DNA of 32,887 nt. It comes from Rhodanobacteraceae bacterium (GTDB lineage Bacteria > Acidobacteriota > Terriglobia > Terriglobales > Acidobacteriaceae). The stretch covers positions 1-32,887 of the forward strand of contig JANXWZ010000116.1 in NCBI GenBank assembly GCA_025350865.1, given 5' to 3'. The translations under genes were made by a program, and so were the position numbers. The notes below the pieces were generated by a model. The model did no database searches and was not told the DNA's origin. It saw only the letters and a list, made by a program, of their open reading frames with translations. Positions within the stretch are counted from its first letter, which is position 1. Each line of letters opens with the position of its first letter. Positions 8,661-17,377 of the stretch are shown in pieces.

Positions 8661-11600
8661 CTAGAAGTTCAACTTCGCTCCAAGCTGGAGCCTGCGAGGA
8701 TCGCTGGCGGCCGTGATCTGCCCGAAGTTTGCATCCTTGCTCGCCGAGTCGAGAGCACTGAACTGGGTGTGATTGAAGGTGTTGAACGTCTCGAATCTGA
8801 ATTGCAAGTCAGGACCATCCTTCTTCAAATAGAACGTCTTGAAGAGGGAGAGGTTGAAGTTGAGTCGACCGGGAAGTACGACCGAATCCCTTCCCGCAGT
8901 ACCAAAGCCGGAGTTTGTTCCTCCTGCCCATGGAGCCAGCGGATCTGAAAATGCCGACTTATCGAACCAGGCAAGCCGGGTCTTCGGGTAACTGACCTTC
9001 CCGGATAGGTTTGGCCGGTTCGTCGTACCGCCGCCCAGCCCAAGTGTGTCAGCACCGTTGTAGGTGATCTGGACAGGGACGCCGGTGTCGATGACGGTGA
9101 CTCCTGAAACTGTCCAGCCCCCGATTGAATTCCGAACCAAACCGTTAGCACTGTGAGTGAAAAACGGGATCGCATAAATATAGTTCGCATTGAAATCATG
9201 ACGCCGGTCAAAACCACCGGACGCCCGGTTGTAGCGGAGGTTGAAAGGATTTGCCACTGCGTTCAGATCGCCGCTCACCTCGTCGATCTCGTGGGAGTAG
9301 GTGTACGCGAACTGTAGGGTAAGTCCGTGCTTCGCTTCCATGCGCACCTGCATCTGGAGCGCGTTGTAGCTGAAGTTAGTCTCATTCTCCTCTTGAGTGA
9401 TGGAACTGAACCCGGGAAACTGACGATAGAGGTTGGCGTTCAGTGCCCCCTGGGCCACTCCTTGCCGGTGAACGATATCGTTCAATGGAAGTGTGTTGAT
9501 GGCCCTGTCGTTGCTTTGCCGCCATCCGCGAGAGCCAGCATACTGGATGGTCCCCACGACGGCCTTGGCGAGCTCATGTTGAACCCCCAGACTGAACATC
9601 GCGGTCCCTGGATTGCCGTAGTGATAGTTCAGGTTAGTCAGAGTCGAGGGGAACCTTTGACTCGTCGTGGCACCGGTCAAGGCGCTCGTGTTGGGATTGG
9701 AGAAATAGACGTTGGTCGCAGAGGGCTGGTACGCGAAGGGGGGATTCAAGGCGGCGTTGTAGACATCGTTGCCTTGAACTCTCTCGAAGAACATGCCAAA
9801 GCCGCTGCGGATGACTGTCTTTCCATTGCCATTCACGTCAAAGGCAAAGCCGAGTCTCGGCTGGACCGTAGCGAAATAGTCCTCCACCACCCCGCGCGGG
9901 AACCCATTGACTCCTGCCTCTTGAATGCCATTCAGGTAAAAGGTTCCACCGTTGAAGGGGGTCAACGACGCTGGATTGAGCGTGCCGTCCGGGTTCAGCG
10001 GGTAGGCGAGGCCAGTGTTGTAAATCGACGAATTAAAGTTTGCAAACTGGTTGTAGCGTTCGAACGCATGAGGCATCCCATCGTAGCGGACTCCTATGTT
10101 GAGTGTAAGTCGCGGCAGGATGTGGAAGTTGTCATTGGCATAGCCGCTGTAGTTGTTGTTGACCCAATGCTTCCCTGCCAGAACGTTAAGTTGGGTAAAG
10201 CTTGCCGCATCGCCCAGGACGAAGTTGACATAGGAATCCTTGGAAAATCCGCTGTTATCGAAGACGGCGGTTCCTTGCGTGTTTGCCTGCAACTGCTGAT
10301 TCTTCGGGTCATGCAGCCAGCTTACGCCGAACTTGAGCTGATGCCGGCCCTTGTTCCATGAGAGGTCGTCGCGAGTCTGATAGCCCTCGTACGAGTTCTT
10401 CCAAGGAAAGTAACTTGAGCTCCAGTTCGTTCCATAAGGGGCGCCGAGCCGAATTTCAGGCATACGGCTGCCAATATTGTTCGCGAGGGGGAAGAAGGTG
10501 GTGCCAGTCCAACCCGTAGGCTGCGCGGATACACCAACCGGGCTAAGGTGAATGGTATTTCCGCTATAGAGGAATGCAGTCTCGTTCAGCAGGCTGGGCG
10601 ACAACACCTGTGTCAGCTTGATGGTAGACGACCAGGACGGGTTCAACATCGCGGTTCCGACCGTGGGGTAGGTACTATTGCCCCAAAGCGGCGGATAGTA
10701 AATCTGCGAGACCTGATCGTGCAGGTAGTGGCCCATCAGCTGCAACTTGGCGTTGATCTTATGATCGATTCTCACCACATCTTCGCGGACGTTCGTGGGC
10801 TGTGGGATCGACGAGATGTACTGGCTGGTCCCGAAGTTGGGCTTTGGGAAAGTTCCTGCGTTGAGTTCCAGAACGGCGTTCTGATCGATCAGCGCCGCCG
10901 GGATGACGCAGAGGGTCGTGCACGGCGCTCCCGACGCGTTCTTGAAAGGCGTCCCGGCGACCAGTCCGTTATTGACGTAGATAGCCAGCTTGGCTGGATC
11001 AGTCGTCAATGGAACAATGGGCACGCCACCATTGCCAGGCACGGTGTAGTTCAATGCTTGTCCTGCGGTTGGGAAATTGTTAGCCGCAATCGTGTTCACG
11101 ATCGCTGGTGCACTGCCCTGGATCAGGCGCCGCCATTCCTCGTTCACGAAAAAGAAGGTTCGGTCCTGCGCATTGTTATAAACATGCGGGATGAACAGTG
11201 GGCCGCCGATGTTACCGCCTGGCGTGTTCAGCCTGAACTTCGGCCGAGCCCTGCCGGCCAGGTTCGTAAAGTAGTTGTTCGCGTCGAGGTCTTCATTGCG
11301 CACAAACTCCCACAACGCCCCATGGAAGTGCCGGGTTCCGGATTTCAGAACCATCGTAATTGTGCCGCCCGAACCGATCCCATAGTCGGGTCCGTAGTTG
11401 CTCGACAGCGTTTGAAATTCGGACAAGGCATCGAGCGATGGAAGTGAGCTGAAGCACCCGCCGCAGCCACGATCGTTGAGCTCTCCTCCGTCCAGCAGGT
11501 AGACATTGTGGCTGCTGCGAGTTCCGTTGAAGCTCAGACCATTCGCGGAGGTCAATGCATTGACCCCGGCGAATGACGGAAGGGTGTTTGAAACTCCCAT

Positions 11601-12080
11601 CCCGAGCGCCGCGAGTGCGGTTACATTGCGACCATTCGTCGCAAGCTGCACGACCTGCTGTCCACTGATGAGATTGCTGAGTTCATTGGTCTCGGTCTGT
11701 AGAGCGAGCGCATCGGCCTGGACCGAGACCTCGATATTGGCACTGCCGACCGTGAGACTGACATCCGCCTTCAAGGTCTGGGCCACGTTTACCGAGATTC
11801 CATTCTTGACATAGCGTTGGAATCCTTTGGCGACGGCGGTCAGACTGGTTTCGCCGACCCCCACGTTATTGAAGGAGTAAAGGCCGGCAGAGTTGGAATT
11901 GGTCGTTCTGGTCTGTCCGGTTGCTATGTTGGTGAGGGTGAGTTGAGCATCCGGGACGGCAGCGCCGGTTGAATCGAAGACCGTCCCCGTAACGGTCGCA
12001 TTTTCTTGGGCGTAGGTGAGGGTTGTCAGCAAAAGCGCCATGAGGAAAAGCGCAAACATGCGAATAGACTTCATATTCAT
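8661..12080 (-). CDS. Oar-like TonB-dependent outer-membrane receptor 1
   Basis: About 1,139 residues. A signal peptide (hydrophobic core ALFLMALLLTTL, cleavage after TYAQ) is followed by a carboxypeptidase-regulatory-like domain (about 25-110, with VTGTVFDSTGAAVPDA), a plug domain (NGRNV, YLLDGGE, TITMVLKSGT at about 150-265) and a large beta-barrel ending in the outer-membrane signature phenylalanine (KLNF). These receptors import oligosaccharides or siderophores with TonB-ExbBD energy; no SusD partner is adjacent. GGGAGG lies 4 bases before ATG 12080 and 10 bases before ATG 12074, so either could be the start. A promoter with a LacI-type palindrome upstream, shared with the GH54 gene, hints at uptake of arabinose-containing oligosaccharides. 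That substrate is inference. Confidence 0.93.
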   Translation of the reverse strand: MNMKSIRMFALFLMALLLTTLTYAQENATVTGTVFDSTGAAVPDAQLTLTNIATGQTRTTNSNSAGLYSFNNVGVGETSLTAVAKGFQRYVKNGISVNVAQTLKADVSLTVGSANIEVSVQADALALQTETNELSNLISGQQVVQLATNGRNVTALAALGMGVSNTLPSFAGVNALTSANGLSFNGTRSSHNVYLLDGGELNDRGCGGCFSSLPSLDALSEFQTLSSNYGPDYGIGSGGTITMVLKSGTRHFHGALWEFVRNEDLDANNYFTNLAGRARPKFRLNTPGGNIGGPLFIPHVYNNAQDRTFFFVNEEWRRLIQGSAPAIVNTIAANNFPTAGQALNYTVPGNGGVPIVPLTTDPAKLAIYVNNGLVAGTPFKNASGAPCTTLCVIPAALIDQNAVLELNAGTFPKPNFGTSQYISSIPQPTNVREDVVRIDHKINAKLQLMGHYLHDQVSQIYYPPLWGNSTYPTVGTAMLNPSWSSTIKLTQVLSPSLLNETAFLYSGNTIHLSPVGVSAQPTGWTGTTFFPLANNIGSRMPEIRLGAPYGTNWSSSYFPWKNSYEGYQTRDDLSWNKGRHQLKFGVSWLHDPKNQQLQANTQGTAVFDNSGFSKDSYVNFVLGDAASFTQLNVLAGKHWVNNNYSGYANDNFHILPRLTLNIGVRYDGMPHAFERYNQFANFNSSIYNTGLAYPLNPDGTLNPASLTPFNGGTFYLNGIQEAGVNGFPRGVVEDYFATVQPRLGFAFDVNGNGKTVIRSGFGMFFERVQGNDVYNAALNPPFAYQPSATNVYFSNPNTSALTGATTSQRFPSTLTNLNYHYGNPGTAMFSLGVQHELAKAVVGTIQYAGSRGWRQSNDRAINTLPLNDIVHRQGVAQGALNANLYRQFPGFSSITQEENETNFSYNALQMQVRMEAKHGLTLQFAYTYSHEIDEVSGDLNAVANPFNLRYNRASGGFDRRHDFNANYIYAIPFFTHSANGLVRNSIGGWTVSGVTVIDTGVPVQITYNGADTLGLGGGTTNRPNLSGKVSYPKTRLAWFDKSAFSDPLAPWAGGTNSGFGTAGRDSVVLPGRLNFNLSLFKTFYLKKDGPDLQFRFETFNTFNHTQFSALDSASKDANFGQITAASDPRRLQLGAKLNF

Positions 12081-12246
12081 GATACCTCCCATAAACAGAG
12101 CAATTGATGACCAAGAACGAATCGAGAAATCCGTAACCTTACCGCGGCCGTAAACTTTGAATCAGACAGAAGTTTCAGCGAGACAGACTCATCCAATCAG
12201 CAAGTCACACGGACGCCTCTGCACAGAATTTTCTGGCTCGGAGGAG

Positions 12247-12274
12247 ATTATGCTCGTAATTTGAGATTTGTCAA
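12247..12274 (-). promoter_or_regulatory. Sigma-70-type promoter of TonB receptor 1
   Basis: On the minus strand a perfect TTGACA (12274-12269) is followed after 16 bases by CATAAT (12252-12247), five of six matches to TATAAT. This predicts a transcript start near 12240 and a leader of about 160 bases before the receptor start codon. The operator-like palindrome abuts the -35 box. Confidence 0.65.
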
Positions 12275-12287
12275 GAAAACGTTTCCT
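12275..12287 (-). promoter_or_regulatory. LacI-type operator-like palindrome next to the receptor 1 promoter
   Basis: The minus strand reads AGGAAACGTTTTC; AAACGTTT at 12277-12284 is a perfect palindrome touching the -35 box. The minus-strand string AGGAAACGTTT is identical to that upstream of GH54 at 4115-4125, which suggests one regulator controls both. A position just upstream of -35 would also suit an activator. Confidence 0.5.
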
Positions 12288-12544
12288 CAGAGCTTGAGAG
12301 TGGATTCTACCGAAAGATTGAAGACAGAAAGTCGAGGCCATCATTAAGAAACGGGTTGGCCGAAGAGCCGGCGAGTCGCAAGACGCACGCCGGGCATGAC
12401 CTCGGTTTTCATGATCCGGAGGACGTCGGAAGCGCCGGGACTGGGACATCTCTCACCCCACACAACGACCATGAAACGCTCGAAGGTTTGCCTTGCCTCA
12501 CCTCGTCTGGGCAACTTGGTAGTACGTGTACTTATTTGGAGGCC

Positions 12545-12961
12545 CTACGCAGAGAGTAGTATGACGGCGATCAGCGCGCAGGCGACGCCTACCCACTGCA
12601 ACGGCTTGACTGATTCATTAAGTATCAGCGGCACGAGCGCAATCACCACCACCGGATAGAGCGCCGTCAGCGGAGCTACGATCGACGCCTTTCCACCACT
12701 TTTGAGAGCGGCGAAGAGCGCCCAGGCACCGAGAGCGTTCAGCAGGCCACTGAGGACCGCATAGGTCAGGTTGACTCTCGAATAGTGGACCACGGCAGAA
12801 CCCGGATAAAAGAATGGCTCAATAACGAGGAATCCAACGATAAGCCAGATAAGTGACGATTCTGCGGACACGTGGTTGGTTGGAAGCTTTTGCAGCAGCC
12901 CCACAACGCCCCAGGCCAGCAAGGTCAGGATCGAATACCAAAGCCACAGCGGAATATGCAT
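12545..12961 (-). CDS. Half-size EamA/DMT-type membrane protein (second of a tandem pair)
   Basis: 138 residues, almost entirely hydrophobic, forming four or five membrane segments: a single EamA unit rather than the usual two-unit, ten-segment transporter. The pattern includes LWLWYSILTLLAWG near the N-terminus and a GxWxLFAAL/LTALYPVVV block. Start ATG 12961 was chosen because AGGAGG lies nine bases upstream. That Shine-Dalgarno site overlaps the stop codon of the preceding gene (TAGGAGG), so the two are translationally coupled, as expected for subunits of a heterodimeric small transporter. It is the last gene of the amino-sugar block; the substrate is unknown, with a sugar or metabolite exporter/importer possible. 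Confidence 0.8.
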   Translation of the reverse strand: MHIPLWLWYSILTLLAWGVVGLLQKLPTNHVSAESSLIWLIVGFLVIEPFFYPGSAVVHYSRVNLTYAVLSGLLNALGAWALFAALKSGGKASIVAPLTALYPVVVIALVPLILNESVKPLQWVGVACALIAVILLSA

Positions 12962-12974
12962 TTGCCAACGCCTC

Positions 12975-13412
12975 CTAGATTGAAAATATGACGAACGCGA
13001 TTGCGGCGAAGACGAGTCCCAAGGCCTGGATGGGGCGAAAGTGCTCGCGGAGAATGGTGATCGCAAGCACGACAGTTATCATGGGATAAAGCGCTGTAGC
13101 CGCGGTAATCAGAGTTGTATTTGCATTGGTGTGGTAAGCAGCGAAGAGTGTAAGTCTGCCCAGCCCCGAAAGAATTCCGTTGAGAACCCCATAGGTAATG
13201 CCCATGCGACTTTTCTGGAGCCTGCCACGGCGCGCGATAAGCAACGCCAGGCCGACTGGAATTGTACCCAGGGTAAAAAGAAATTGCATGGTATTCGGTG
13301 GAATCTCCTCGGAGCCGAGCTTGGAAAGCAACGCCCAGCCCACCCAGCAAAAGACACAGATCATCGAATATCAAAACCAGCGTGCGTCCCGCTTCTGCCT
13401 TATTGGTTCCAC
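12975..13412 (-). pseudogene. Half-size EamA/DMT-type membrane protein with an in-frame TGA at codon 14
   Basis: The frame from ATG 13364 gives 129 residues of EamA-type membrane protein (YPMITVVLAITILREHF). The better start is a GTG at 13410-13412, preceded at the right distance by GAGGAG, but that frame meets a TGA at 13371-13373. The local sequence is RWF-stop-YSM, and the partner protein has LWLWYS there, so the stop replaces a tryptophan codon (TGG to TGA). Either the gene is newly disabled, translation restarts at ATG 13364 with loss of about 17 N-terminal residues including part of the first membrane segment, or the base is a sequencing error. Only 26 bases separate the GTG from the SIS gene stop, so it belongs to the operon. 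Confidence 0.65.
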
Positions 13413-13438
13413 CTTCTTCTCCTCTTCAAATCTGTTAA

Positions 13439-14479
13439 TTAAAAACTGGCTTCGTTCACTGCCACCTGTGGCGCGTAGCGAAAACTGCCGGGTTCGATTC
13501 CGTTCAACTCAGCGAGCCTGTAGGCCGCAGCCTGCAAGGGCACGATCTCAAACATCGGTGCGAGGGACGCAGGGACGGAAGGAACGCTGCACCACTGCAA
13601 TTTCTGCGATGCTTCAGATCCCGGCCCGACAACGCGGACGAGACCACCGAAGCGAACAAGATCGTCTGCCAGCGCTAGATTGAGACCGCTTGTGACATCC
13701 TGCGGAGCGAAGACGAAGCCGCGAAAACTCGGATCGACCACCTCGACCGGGCCGTGGCGAAATGATGCCACCGGCATGGCAACTGCCGCCTTTTTCGCCA
13801 CCTCATGAAATAGGAGCGCTCCCTCATAGGCAGAGGCTAGCGACGAACCGCGGGCCAGAAGGTATAAGGACGCATGCGGCGTGAGAAAACTATCCCATTC
13901 TGTAAGCGAATCCATGTTTTGCCTGACTAAGGACGCAAATGTGGGAAGCAACTGTTGCACCTCATCTATTGCCGATGCGAAGGTACCGTCCACCTGCGCA
14001 CCTAACATGTGCAGGGTAAGAACCGTCCCGGTGTAGGTCTGTATGGCAACGATTTGATCCTGGAGGCTGGCGATCTGAAGGCTGACGTCAGCCGAGCGCG
14101 ACAGAAGACTTTCCGGTTCGTTGCTAACGCCGATGATAGGGACTTTGCCTTTCATCTTCTCGAGTAGTTTTGCAATTTCGACGGACTCCCCGGAGCGCGA
14201 CACCATAAGAACGACAGCGTCTTTCCACGCAGGCTCCAGATAGTGAAGAAGTTCGCCTGCTTCGATCGCAACTGTATCGATTCCCTGCGACGTAAGATGA
14301 TATTGCAAAGGGATCGAGGCAAAGAGCGATGCTCCCATGCCGGTGATGACAACCTTTTTGCCGGACCTCAGAAGTTCGGCTGCATCCTTCAGTGCTGCAG
14401 CACCTTTTCCGGACTGATATTCCAGGGTAAGTGCAAGCGACTTAGGCTGGCTTTGGATGTTATCCGCTAAATTGAACAA
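13439..14479 (-). CDS. SIS-domain sugar-phosphate deaminase/isomerase (AgaS/GlmS-C-like)
   Basis: 346 residues with two SIS domains: the first about 30-170 (ITGMGASLFA, VSRSGESVE, ISVSNE-like), the second about 190-335 (ARGSSLASA, HGPVEVV). Related proteins interconvert aldose- and ketose-amino-sugar phosphates: the GlmS isomerase half without its glutaminase domain, FrlB, or AgaS, which deaminates galactosamine-6-phosphate. There is no glutaminase domain or N-terminal cysteine, so it should act as a deaminase/isomerase, not a synthase. Start is a TTG at 14477-14479 with AAGGAG six bases upstream. It lies 18 bases after the ROK kinase gene and serves the same amino-sugar pathway. Confidence 0.88.
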   Translation of the reverse strand: MFNLADNIQSQPKSLALTLEYQSGKGAAALKDAAELLRSGKKVVITGMGASLFASIPLQYHLTSQGIDTVAIEAGELLHYLEPAWKDAVVLMVSRSGESVEIAKLLEKMKGKVPIIGVSNEPESLLSRSADVSLQIASLQDQIVAIQTYTGTVLTLHMLGAQVDGTFASAIDEVQQLLPTFASLVRQNMDSLTEWDSFLTPHASLYLLARGSSLASAYEGALLFHEVAKKAAVAMPVASFRHGPVEVVDPSFRGFVFAPQDVTSGLNLALADDLVRFGGLVRVVGPGSEASQKLQWCSVPSVPASLAPMFEIVPLQAAAYRLAELNGIEPGSFRYAPQVAVNEASF

Positions 14480-14497
14480 GTTATTCTCCTTGAGTTA

Positions 14498-15436
14498 CTA
14501 GAGCGTGGTTTTCTTTGATAGGGATGCGCTTTCGCGCAGAAGCCAGGCCTGCGCCGCTCCAAGCAGGCCGGTGTCATACCCAAGTGAAGAGAGCGTGATG
14601 GCGGTGTCTTCAACGGGGACTTGCGTGCAGAGGTTGCGCACCAAGGCTCGCACATCATCCAGAAAGAGATGACTGCTCTGCATCACTCCACCGCCAAGAC
14701 AGATAACATCTGGAACGAAGAGAGTGACAAGGTTCGCCAGGCCCAGGCCGAGATAGTGCGTCTCTCGTTGGATGCACTGCATCGCGAGAGCGTCAGCTGA
14801 CTGGGCGCGTTCGCAAATCTGGGCGGCGCTCAGAAGACGATGGTCAGGATCCATCTCATGAAACCAGGCACCCATCGCTGGGCCGCTTGCCAGGCTCTCC
14901 CAGCAACCTGAGAGACGGCAGTAGCAAAGGGGGCCTGAAGGATCGATCATCTGATGTCCCAACTCTGGATGCGCCCCACGTGCGCTCCGATACAGCTCGC
15001 CGCCGCGCACAATTCCACCGCCTATGCCCGTGCTCACGGTGAGGTAGATGAGGGTGCCATCTGTTGGCGTGGCACCCCACGCGTATTCTGCGAGAGTTGC
15101 TGCGTCCGCATCGTTTTCGACAGCAACCCGAACGCCGAGGCGCGAACCTATCTCTTCGACGAGGTTGCCGCCCTCCCATCCGGGCAAGGTTCCAACATCG
15201 CCGATCACTCCTGTAGATGGATCAAGCGGGCCCGGACATCCGATTCCGACACCAGCTATGCTGCCACACTGATCCATTCCGTGCTGCATCATTTGCACGA
15301 TCCGAAGCATAGCGCTCTGAAACCCCAGCCTCGGGTCGGTGGGGCACTCGCTGCGATGAAGGATTTTTCCGTCTTCGCGCACGATCCCCACCGCAGTCTT
15401 GGTACCGCCGATGTCCACTGCGCCAATCTGTCTCAT
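14498..15436 (-). CDS. ROK-family sugar kinase, likely N-acetylhexosamine or hexosamine kinase
   Basis: 312 residues, normal ROK length. The ATP-binding DIGGTKT begins at Asp8. The predicted catalytic aspartate is Asp109 in ENDAD. The zinc-binding signature is present as HPELGH (156-161) and CxC-x4-C (Cys171, Cys173, Cys178) followed by Glu180, although the usual glycine after the second cysteine is Arg. There is no N-terminal DNA-binding domain, so this is an enzyme rather than a ROK repressor. The start overlaps the NagA-like stop by ATGA (15433-15436). In context it should phosphorylate GlcNAc, GalNAc or a related sugar ahead of deacetylation. Confidence 0.9.
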   Translation of the reverse strand: MRQIGAVDIGGTKTAVGIVREDGKILHRSECPTDPRLGFQSAMLRIVQMMQHGMDQCGSIAGVGIGCPGPLDPSTGVIGDVGTLPGWEGGNLVEEIGSRLGVRVAVENDADAATLAEYAWGATPTDGTLIYLTVSTGIGGGIVRGGELYRSARGAHPELGHQMIDPSGPLCYCRLSGCWESLASGPAMGAWFHEMDPDHRLLSAAQICERAQSADALAMQCIQRETHYLGLGLANLVTLFVPDVICLGGGVMQSSHLFLDDVRALVRNLCTQVPVEDTAITLSSLGYDTGLLGAAQAWLLRESASLSKKTTL

Positions 15437-16608
15437 CCTGCCTTCTCCTCGTGAACCTGGAACTGACTACCGCGCGTGTGGACTCGCTCGCCCGCAAGCC
15501 AGACATCTTCGACTGACAACGCGTCTTGCCAGCCGAACCGAATGATGTCTGCGCGTGCACCCACTTTCAGCTGCCCTCGATGCCCCGCAAACCTCCCCGG
15601 ATTTTCAGTGGCCATTCTGAGAGCTTCATGGAGAGAAAGATCGGTCATGCTCACCAGATTGCCCACGCACTCCGCCAACGATGCGGTTGCGCCAGCGAGC
15701 AGCTCCGAACCCAGCACACACAGTCTCCCGTCGGATCTGAGGTCGACCTGACCTCCAACCGGCGTGTCATATCGACCTGCCGGCATGCCAGCAAGCGCGA
15801 CCGAATCCGATACAAGGATAGAGCGTGCGAAACCCTTGGCGCGAAGCATTGACTTGATGACGGCAGGGGGGAGATGATGCCGGTCCGAGATAAAGGTTGC
15901 GGTGAGGCGATCCTCTGCCAACTGCGGCCAGATCGGATTGGCATGGCGGGGAATGTTCGCTGCGATCCCGTTGCCAAGGTGTGTCGAAAGACACGCACCT
16001 GCATCGACCGCACGTGCGATCTCGTCGGCGGAGGCATGGGTGTGACCGATGGCTACATGAACTCCTTGCACCACTAATTCTTGGATATAAGCGACGCTCT
16101 CACCATAGTGTGGCGATAGTGTCACCAGCCCCACGCATCCTCCCGATGCTTCCTGCCAGTGTTGGAACTCGACCAGGGATGGGGGGCGCACGGCGTCAGA
16201 GGGATGCGCGCCGCGATATCCATCGAATGGGGAGATGTGTGGCCCTTCGACATGGACGAACGGAATACATGCGGCTGCCCTTGGAGAAGCACGGCGAGCC
16301 TCTGCGATTGCAGCGAGTGCATTGCAGATTCTTCCTTCTGATGCGGTGATAATCGTCGGGGTGAAGCAAGTGACACCAAGCGAAAGCATGACGTCGACTA
16401 AACGGACGACCGTGTCTGGAACGATGTCCGGAGAATTAATATCGAAGCCGGCGAACCCGTTGACCTGTAGATCAATCAGGCCTGGAGACAGGAACAGGTT
16501 CGTGGATTGGGACGAGTCGTCGACGCGCTCAATGATCCCGTTATTCACCGCAACGGAGAGGCAACGGCCACTTTGCGGATCCCTGCCGATGATGGGTGTC
16601 GCTGCCAT
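15433..16608 (-). CDS. nagA: N-acetylhexosamine-6-phosphate deacetylase (NagA/AgaA family)
   Basis: 391 residues from ATG 16608. It is an amidohydrolase barrel: PGLIDLQVNGFAGFD near the N-terminus, metal ligand region HVEGPHIS, IGHTHA and STHLGNGI (the family usually has HLFNAM), and VSDS with the catalytic-aspartate position before LAGMPAG. It removes acetate from GlcNAc-6-phosphate or GalNAc-6-phosphate. The start chosen lies directly after the NagB-like stop (16610) and suits coupling. An in-frame ATG at 16662 would overlap NagB by about 50 bases; neither has a good Shine-Dalgarno site. The stop overlaps the ROK start (ATGA). Whether the substrate is gluco- or galacto-configured cannot be told from sequence here. 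Confidence 0.88.
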   Translation of the reverse strand: MAATPIIGRDPQSGRCLSVAVNNGIIERVDDSSQSTNLFLSPGLIDLQVNGFAGFDINSPDIVPDTVVRLVDVMLSLGVTCFTPTIITASEGRICNALAAIAEARRASPRAAACIPFVHVEGPHISPFDGYRGAHPSDAVRPPSLVEFQHWQEASGGCVGLVTLSPHYGESVAYIQELVVQGVHVAIGHTHASADEIARAVDAGACLSTHLGNGIAANIPRHANPIWPQLAEDRLTATFISDRHHLPPAVIKSMLRAKGFARSILVSDSVALAGMPAGRYDTPVGGQVDLRSDGRLCVLGSELLAGATASLAECVGNLVSMTDLSLHEALRMATENPGRFAGHRGQLKVGARADIIRFGWQDALSVEDVWLAGERVHTRGSQFQVHEEKAG

Positions 16609-16609
16609 A

Positions 16610-17341
16610 TTATTCGTTTGTTGGCGATGATTCGCGATCAAGGTATAAGGTGCAGGCTGCATGGGTGCGCAACGCCGTTGCGGGACAGTCTCCACTGATC
16701 GGATCCATCAATGTTGCCCGCACTGCCGCTCGCTTGTGCAGACCCGGCACGCAACAGAAAAGCTCATGCCCACTGAGCAGCGTTGGGACCGTCAGGGTGA
16801 TTGCTTGCAGGGGTACGTTGCTCAAGGTGGAGAAGCAGCCATCCAGCACCTGCTGCTCACGGCACATCCGGCCCAGTGTTACGACAGTAGCGACGAGCGG
16901 AGTTTGCAGGTCTGCTGGCGGGTCGTTGAAGGCAAGGTGTCCGTTTGTGCCGATGCCAAGCAGAACGACATCAATGGGGGCTTCGGCAATCAGCGCGGCG
17001 TAGTGTTCGCAAGCTGCATGTGGATCGATACCAGGTTCGATCGGCTCGAATCGTCCCACCGGAAGATGATGGACGAACTCTGTTCGGAGCCAGTTTGCGA
17101 AGCGCTGCGATGCATTCTCCGGCAGGCCGATGTACTCGTCCATGTGGAAGACCGTAACGCGCTGCCAATCGATCTTCGGCTCGCGACGCAGAGCGGAAAG
17201 CATTTCACTTTGGCTCGGCGCAGCGGCCAGTATCATGCGCAGGTGGCTCTTCTCACGCAGTCCATTGCGCAGCGCTGCACCTATATCGTGCGCGGCCATT
17301 TGACCAAGGTCGGCGGGAGTCTCTGCTACATGTATTTTCAT
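16610..17341 (-). CDS. NagB-like hexosamine-6-phosphate deaminase
   Basis: 243 residues from ATG 17341 (AAGGAT nearby); an ATG at 17353 is also possible. NagB/6-phosphogluconolactonase fold: HMDEYIGLP carries the general-base aspartate, and GIGTNGHLAFNDPP is the active-site loop. Compared with E. coli NagB (NDGHIAFNEP) the loop has Asn for Asp and Asp for Glu. Similar changes occur in other NagB-like subfamilies, so this is a divergent but probably active member. It converts glucosamine- or galactosamine-6-phosphate to the ketose phosphate plus ammonia. It lies directly upstream of NagA and, oddly, shares an operon with a second, unrelated deaminase-type protein (the SIS gene). Confidence 0.85.
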   Translation of the reverse strand: MKIHVAETPADLGQMAAHDIGAALRNGLREKSHLRMILAAAPSQSEMLSALRREPKIDWQRVTVFHMDEYIGLPENASQRFANWLRTEFVHHLPVGRFEPIEPGIDPHAACEHYAALIAEAPIDVVLLGIGTNGHLAFNDPPADLQTPLVATVVTLGRMCREQQVLDGCFSTLSNVPLQAITLTVPTLLSGHELFCCVPGLHKRAAVRATLMDPISGDCPATALRTHAACTLYLDRESSPTNE

Positions 17342-17377
17342 CGACTGCTTCATCCTTGTTTCGTTGAGACGACGTGA

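Larger units (their letters stand above)
12093..12544. other. Non-coding interval between the EamA pair and TonB receptor 1
   Basis: About 450 bases without a credible gene; the short open frames on both strands lack Shine-Dalgarno sites and recognisable products. It contains the receptor 1 leader, promoter and operator-like site described separately. The part from about 12290 to 12544 lies downstream of the EamA genes. I see no strong terminator there, only a weak AGTAC-GT-GTACT inverted repeat near 12520-12531. Confidence 0.5.

Noticed and set aside
9327..10361. Forward open frame of 344 codons opposite TonB receptor 1
   Set aside because: Antisense shadow of a strongly supported receptor gene; no family resemblance.
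12189..12449. Short reverse open frame in the interval upstream of receptor 1
   Set aside because: It runs through the promoter and operator-like site, has no recognisable product and no Shine-Dalgarno site.
13371..13373. TGA read as tryptophan by a variant genetic code
   Set aside because: Several other genes in the window use TGA as a normal stop at the expected end, including ATGA overlaps, so code reassignment is not credible.
16967..16974. Asn and Asp substitutions in the NagB active-site loop as evidence of inactivity
   Set aside because: Similar loops are known in other NagB-like subfamilies, and the general-base motif HMDEY is intact, so loss of function is not supported.
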